From positions 1 to 64,000 of the forward strand of contig CANQMN010000008.1 in NCBI GenBank assembly GCA_947624965.1: DNA of 64,000 bases, given 5' to 3'. A program made the translations under genes and the position numbers. The notes under the pieces were generated by a model. It searched no databases and had not been told where the DNA came from. It saw nothing but the letters and a program-made list of their open reading frames with translations. The DNA comes from an uncultured Clostridia bacterium. GTDB lineage: Bacteria; Bacillota; Clostridia; Christensenellales; Borkfalkiaceae. Positions within the stretch are counted from its first letter, which is position 1, and every line of letters begins with the position of its first letter. Below, one piece after another: positions 60,317 to 64,000 of the stretch.

Positions 60317-61681
60317 TTATTCCTCTTTCGGGGTCTCTTCCGTTTGCGCTTCCGCTCCCTGCGGCGTCTCTTTTTCCTTCGACGTCCCCGCGGCGTTTTT
60401 CGCCTCCGCTTTCCGCTTGGAGGAACTTTCCGCAACGTTCGCGACGGCGCACGCGAGGAACAGCGACAGGACGAACGCCAAAACGGCGACGAGGACGAGG
60501 CTCACTTCCCCTTTCAACTCCGCCAGCGTCGTATCGAAGCGGGTGTACGCTTCCTTCTCGTAGAGAGCCGCGGAGACCGTTCTCGCCGTGTTCGCCGCGC
60601 CGTTGAGCGCGTTGAACTGCGCTTGCAGTTTTTCGGCAAACGCGATGACGTTCGCCTCGGTGAGCGCGCCCTTTGTAACGTTCGCGGCGTCGAGCTCGTC
60701 GCCGAGCTGGTAGCGGATGTTCTCGTTGCGCGCGATGAGCGCGGCGAGCGTCTGGGAGACGTTGGGCATCTCCTCGGGGAACACGATCTGCGGACCGTCG
60801 CTCTCCTCTTCCTTCGTTTTAATCTCCGCAAGACCGACGAAGGAGACGGGCGAGACTCCCGCCGCCGATTTGAGCGCCTCGATCTTCTTTTCGTTGACGT
60901 CGTACTCCGTTTTCAGGGCGAGCCGCTCCGCCGCGACCTGCGCGGCGGGGACATAGCCCCCCTGTTCGAGCTCGCGTTCGAGGGAGGACTGCGTCTTTTC
61001 GTCAAAGACGACGGCGATCTCGCCGCGGTACGCCATGAGGTTGCGCCCGCCGCCCACGCGGTAGCTCCCGCCGAGCAACTCGATCCAATCGTCGAACTGT
61101 CCGACGATGAGTTTCTTCGCCTCGGTGAGGAGCGCGATGCGCGACTCGAATGAAGCCTCCGAGAACAGCGTCTCGTCCGTGGTGAAATCCACGTCGTCCG
61201 CCGCCTCTTTGACGATCCTCTCGGGAATGCGCGCCAGCGTCCGCAAAAAGCCGTTCGCAAGCGCCTTGTCGGAAAAGTAGGACGCCTTCGCTTCGATCGT
61301 ATACTTCCCCGTGTACTCGCGGACGCCGGCGATCTCCTCCGTCTCCGCTTCCACCTGGATATCGTTCTTTTCGAGCAGTTTTTTCACGTCGATCCCCGAG
61401 AACGCCTCGTCCGAACCGTGCGCCCGTTCGAGATAGTCCACAGAGACGATGTTCTGATAATAAAACGGCGTGCCGTCCGGGAATTTCAGGGTGTCGCTCG
61501 CGGGATAAACGATATCGAAAGAGAGCTCATAAGAGGCGCAGAGCGGGTTCACGAGAAACGCGAACACGAGCGTCGCAACGAGCGTTACCAGCACGGTCGC
61601 CGCCGCGATGTACCACTTTCTCTTCCAGATGACGCGGAATATTTCTCCCAAAGAAATTCCGCCCGACTCTTCTTCCTGCAT
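60317..61681 (-). CDS. Wzz-like chain-length/copolymerase family protein
   Basis: A 454-residue protein with two membrane helices, one near 23-43 and one near 392-412, and a large outside domain between them with long helices (about 180-390), the layout of Wzz/PCP proteins. [22 protein letters not shown] is the typical Wzz N-terminus. No tyrosine-kinase domain. A polysaccharide-export partner is likely, but no polymerase or flippase lies nearby. The tail is Glu/Lys/Ala-rich. Confidence 0.75.
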   Translation of the reverse strand: MQEEESGGISLGEIFRVIWKRKWYIAAATVLVTLVATLVFAFLVNPLCASYELSFDIVYPASDTLKFPDGTPFYYQNIVSVDYLERAHGSDEAFSGIDVKKLLEKNDIQVEAETEEIAGVREYTGKYTIEAKASYFSDKALANGFLRTLARIPERIVKEAADDVDFTTDETLFSEASFESRIALLTEAKKLIVGQFDDWIELLGGSYRVGGGRNLMAYRGEIAVVFDEKTQSSLERELEQGGYVPAAQVAAERLALKTEYDVNEKKIEALKSAAGVSPVSFVGLAEIKTKEEESDGPQIVFPEEMPNVSQTLAALIARNENIRYQLGDELDAANVTKGALTEANVIAFAEKLQAQFNALNGAANTARTVSAALYEKEAYTRFDTTLAELKGEVSLVLVAVLAFVLSLFLACAVANVAESSSKRKAEAKNAAGTSKEKETPQGAEAQTEETPKEE

Positions 61682-61722
61682 GGCTTTTTTCTCCTCTGTC
61701 GTCGTCCGATCGATCGTAATTC

Positions 61723-61751
61723 ATTATAAACGATTCGCGCGCGTTCGTCAA
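61723..61751 (-). promoter_or_regulatory. Promoter of the Wzz-like gene operon
   Basis: Minus-strand TTGACG (61746-61751), 17 bp, TATAAT (61723-61728). Confidence 0.7.
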
Positions 61752-61800
61752 CCCCTGCGCCCCGTTCCCGCGAAAAATTTCCCGCCGCGCGCCCGTTTTT

Positions 61801-64000
61801 TCAGGCGAGAGAGATCTTATCGGCGGACGAACGCACCAGAAGCCCCTGCTGCTCCCCGTATGCGATGCAGTCGTTGAGAAAGGCGCGGAACTTGTTCCCC
61901 GCCCGCGCGGGGCGGAAGGTCTCGAAGAAGAGCGCGAAGAGCTCCTCCGCGGAAAGGGCGGTGCGCTCTTCCAGCGCGCCCTTGAAAAAGGCGAGCGTCT
62001 CGAAGGGCGTAAAGTCCTCCTCGCGCCGCCGCCGCACGTCGTCCCCGCCCGCGCGGTATTTCCACACGGTGACGGCGCGGGGATTTTTGTAAAAGTAATC
62101 GCAGCCCGCCACGCGGACGCGAGGCAGCGCGCAACGCTCCACGAGGTCGTCCAGCCGCGCTTCCGCCCGCGCCCCCGCCCGCGCGACGCCCAAGCTCTGC
62201 AAGACGCGCCGTTTGAGAAAGGCGCGGGAGATGGGCTCCTCCGCGGCGACGACGGCACGGATGCGCGCACGGAGTTCGCCGTCGTGCGCGCCGTCCGTCA
62301 AAAAGTCCGCGCTCCCCGAAAAGACCTGCGCCGCGCGGTAGGGACGGCGGTAGCGGGCGAGCCGCTCCCCCCTTCTCCCCGCGCCCGAGAGCGCGTCCAA
62401 TATCCCTTTCAGCCGCGCGATCTCCCGCTCGGGATTGTTGTAATAGTTCACGTCCGAGACGTACGCGAGGTCCCACCCCGCCCGCGCGAGCGCGCGCGGC
62501 TGCAACACGGCGACGTCCTCCGCCGTTCCCCTGTTTTCCCCGTCGCAGAGAATGCCGAGAAGATACCGTCCCTTCCGCGCGCCGTCCAAAACGCCCACGT
62601 CCACGCGGAAGGAGGAGGTCCCCACGCCGAGGCGGCACGCATAGCCGCGCGCCTCCAATTCCTCCGCGATGAATTTTCCGATCCCGTCCGTGCGGTCCTT
62701 TTCTCCGCGCACGGCGGGAAGCGCGCCCGTCTCCGCATACGCGAGGAAGGCTTTCAGCTCCTCCGCACCGCGGGAGAGCCGCTTTGCGCCCGAAAAATCG
62801 GCGGCGCAGACGGAGGAAAAGACGACCATCTCCTCCCGCGCGCGGGAAACCGCGACGTTGAGCCTCCGCCAGCCGTCCGCACGGTTGAGCGGTCCGAAGC
62901 GGTAGGAGAGCTTTCCCGCGCCGTCCCGCCCGTAGCAGACGGAGAAGAGCACGACGTCCCGCTCGTCCCCCTGCACGTTTTCGAGGTTTTTCACGAAGAG
63001 CGGCTCCTCCCTGTCGTAGGCGGCGGAGACGAGCCCCTTTTCGCGGAGCGCGCGGGCAAGCGCGCGCTCCACTTCCTCCCGCTGTGCCTCCGAGAAGGTA
63101 ACGACGCCCATGCTCGAAGCGGACAGGGCGGGGTCCGAGAGACGGCGGACAACTTCGCGCACGAGCGCCGCCGCCTCCGCGGGGTTGCATTGCGTCCCGC
63201 CGTCCCCGTAAACGCCGTCCGCCTTGACAAAGCGCACCCTGCTCTTTTCGGCGTCGGGAGAGGGAAAACAACGCAGTCCTCCGCCGTAATACGCGGCGTT
63301 GGAAAAGGCGATGAGCGATTCGTGTTTACTGCGGTAGTGCCACACGAGCCGCCGCTCCGGAAGACCGAGGGCGAGAAAATCTTCGAGCGCGCTCTCCGGT
63401 CCCTCCTGCGGCGAGGCGGCGCGGAAGAACGCCGTGGGGGGGAGCTGTTTTGCGTCCCCCGCGACGATCGCGGCGCGGGCGCGGGCGACGGCGCCCGCCG
63501 CCTCTGCCGAGGGCATCTGCGAAGCCTCGTCGAACACGACGAGGTCGAACGCGCAGTCGGGCGGGAGATGTTGCGCGACGGCGGAAGGGCTCATGAGCAT
63601 GCACGGGCAGAGCCGCGCCGCCAGACGGGGGATCTTCGCGAACAGTTGCGCGAGCCCGCCCCCCTTCGTCTGCGAGAAGAGCGCGGCGCGCTCCTCGGCG
63701 AGCTCCCCCTCGGCGGGCAGGCGGGCGCGGAGCACGGCGGAGAGATGCGCGCGCGCCGCGCGGCGCAATTCGTCCGACGCGCGGCGGAATTTTTTCTCCG
63801 TCTCCTCGTACGCGCCCGCAGAGAAGCGGGCGAGCGCGGCGTCGGCGGGGACGTTCGCTTCGAGAAAGACGTCGCACAGCTTTTTCTCGAACGCGGCGAG
63901 CAGATTTTCCGCGTCGAGTGCGCCGCTTTCGAGGGCGTCCGTGAGAAAGGTGAGCCCGCGCGCCGCGAGCTTTTTCGCCGTGGCGCGGTACATGCACCAC
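61801..64000 (-). CDS. SF1 helicase with MTES-type nuclease and DUF3320-like regions, 5' truncated
   Basis: The C-terminal 733 or so residues of a large protein; the frame is open to the window edge, so the start is outside. SF1/Upf1-like helicase motifs: DLVVFDEASQMPSAEA (II), VAGDAKQLPPT (III), WHYRSKHESLIAFSN (IV), ENVQGDERDVVLFSVCYG (V) and LNVAVSRAREEMVVFSS (VI). A PD-D/ExK-like region follows (about RVDVGVLDGARKGRYLLGILCDG), then a DUF3320-like end. In the nuclease segment the usual acidic residue before CDG is Leu, so cutting may be lost. Relatives (DUF4011/COG1112 type) occur in defence loci, but no partner genes are in the window. Confidence 0.82.
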   Translation of the reverse strand, partial: WCMYRATAKKLAARGLTFLTDALESGALDAENLLAAFEKKLCDVFLEANVPADAALARFSAGAYEETEKKFRRASDELRRAARAHLSAVLRARLPAEGELAEERAALFSQTKGGGLAQLFAKIPRLAARLCPCMLMSPSAVAQHLPPDCAFDLVVFDEASQMPSAEAAGAVARARAAIVAGDAKQLPPTAFFRAASPQEGPESALEDFLALGLPERRLVWHYRSKHESLIAFSNAAYYGGGLRCFPSPDAEKSRVRFVKADGVYGDGGTQCNPAEAAALVREVVRRLSDPALSASSMGVVTFSEAQREEVERALARALREKGLVSAAYDREEPLFVKNLENVQGDERDVVLFSVCYGRDGAGKLSYRFGPLNRADGWRRLNVAVSRAREEMVVFSSVCAADFSGAKRLSRGAEELKAFLAYAETGALPAVRGEKDRTDGIGKFIAEELEARGYACRLGVGTSSFRVDVGVLDGARKGRYLLGILCDGENRGTAEDVAVLQPRALARAGWDLAYVSDVNYYNNPEREIARLKGILDALSGAGRRGERLARYRRPYRAAQVFSGSADFLTDGAHDGELRARIRAVVAAEEPISRAFLKRRVLQSLGVARAGARAEARLDDLVERCALPRVRVAGCDYFYKNPRAVTVWKYRAGGDDVRRRREEDFTPFETLAFFKGALEERTALSAEELFALFFETFRPARAGNKFRAFLNDCIAYGEQQGLLVRSSADKISLA

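Overview
The window is a GC-rich (roughly 60%) segment of a bacterial chromosome packed with housekeeping genes. It carries about 60 protein genes, no rRNA, tRNA, CRISPR array, transposase or integrase. Gene content and order (obg-yhbY; tsaE-tsaB-rimI; comM-dprA-topA-trmFO-hslV-hslU; rpsB-tsf then pyrH-frr-uppS-cdsA-dxr-rseP; recF beside dnaA; FMN and TPP riboswitches in front of ECF-type vitamin transporters; VanW and YugP-type proteins; strong Shine-Dalgarno sites) point to a Gram-positive Firmicutes/Clostridia-type organism, plausibly an uncultured gut clostridium. That placement is inferred from gene families only.

Layout. 0-1.6 kb: a small regulator plus secreted-protein operon. 1.6-4.15 kb: obg-yhbY and a YugP-type zinc protease, then a 640 bp block of G/C-rich palindromic repeats. 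4.8-6.6 kb: a lipoprotein gene that looks like a GT80 (bacterial sialyltransferase) enzyme but is split by one in-frame TAG. 6.7-12.8 kb: operon tsaE-tsaB-rimI-hydrolase-murF-like-ddl, followed by icd with its own promoter. 12.9-14.75 kb: the mgtE magnesium transporter with a 22-codon leader ORF. 14.8-18.5 kb: ribU under an FMN riboswitch, glyA, and an unknown membrane protein divergent from a small XRE regulator in an AT-rich pocket. 18.9-20.5 kb: hisS-trxA. 20.9-30.9 kb: one long operon from a GT39-like membrane protein through comM, dprA, topA and trmFO to hslVU. 31.5-35.2 kb: rplS, then recF-PHP phosphoesterase-vanW. 35.3-38.6 kb: dnaA and mnmG on the plus strand. 38.7-40.8 kb: YfbR-like nucleotidase divergent from a TPP-controlled, enlarged ThiT. 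40.9-49.1 kb: the rseP-dxr-cdsA-uppS-frr-pyrH operon, a 7-helix membrane protein, and tsf-rpsB. 49.4-52.0 kb: a MarR-led redox operon with two flavodoxins, a carboxymuconolactone decarboxylase-cupin fusion and an ABM monooxygenase. 52.2-57.4 kb: uraA-upp and lon-ysxC. 57.5-61.7 kb: a Wzz-like protein, a GIY-YIG protein, a membrane-anchored protein, an unknown protein and asparaginase. 61.8-64.0 kb: the 3' end of a large SF1 helicase that runs off the window.

The most unusual items are: (1) a short ORF with an excellent ribosome-binding site and an Asn-Pro-Asp-Pro motif just upstream of mgtE, which resembles in principle the Salmonella MgtL magnesium-sensing leader peptide although no M-box is seen; (2) the amber-interrupted, GT80-like lipoprotein; (3) three housekeeping transcription units (obg, tsaE, icd) whose promoter lies so close to the ATG that the mRNA should be leaderless, all with a TTGCAA -35 element; (4) an enlarged ThiT and a membrane-anchored MurF-like ligase; (5) families of intergenic palindromes and short tandem repeats sitting at gene ends.
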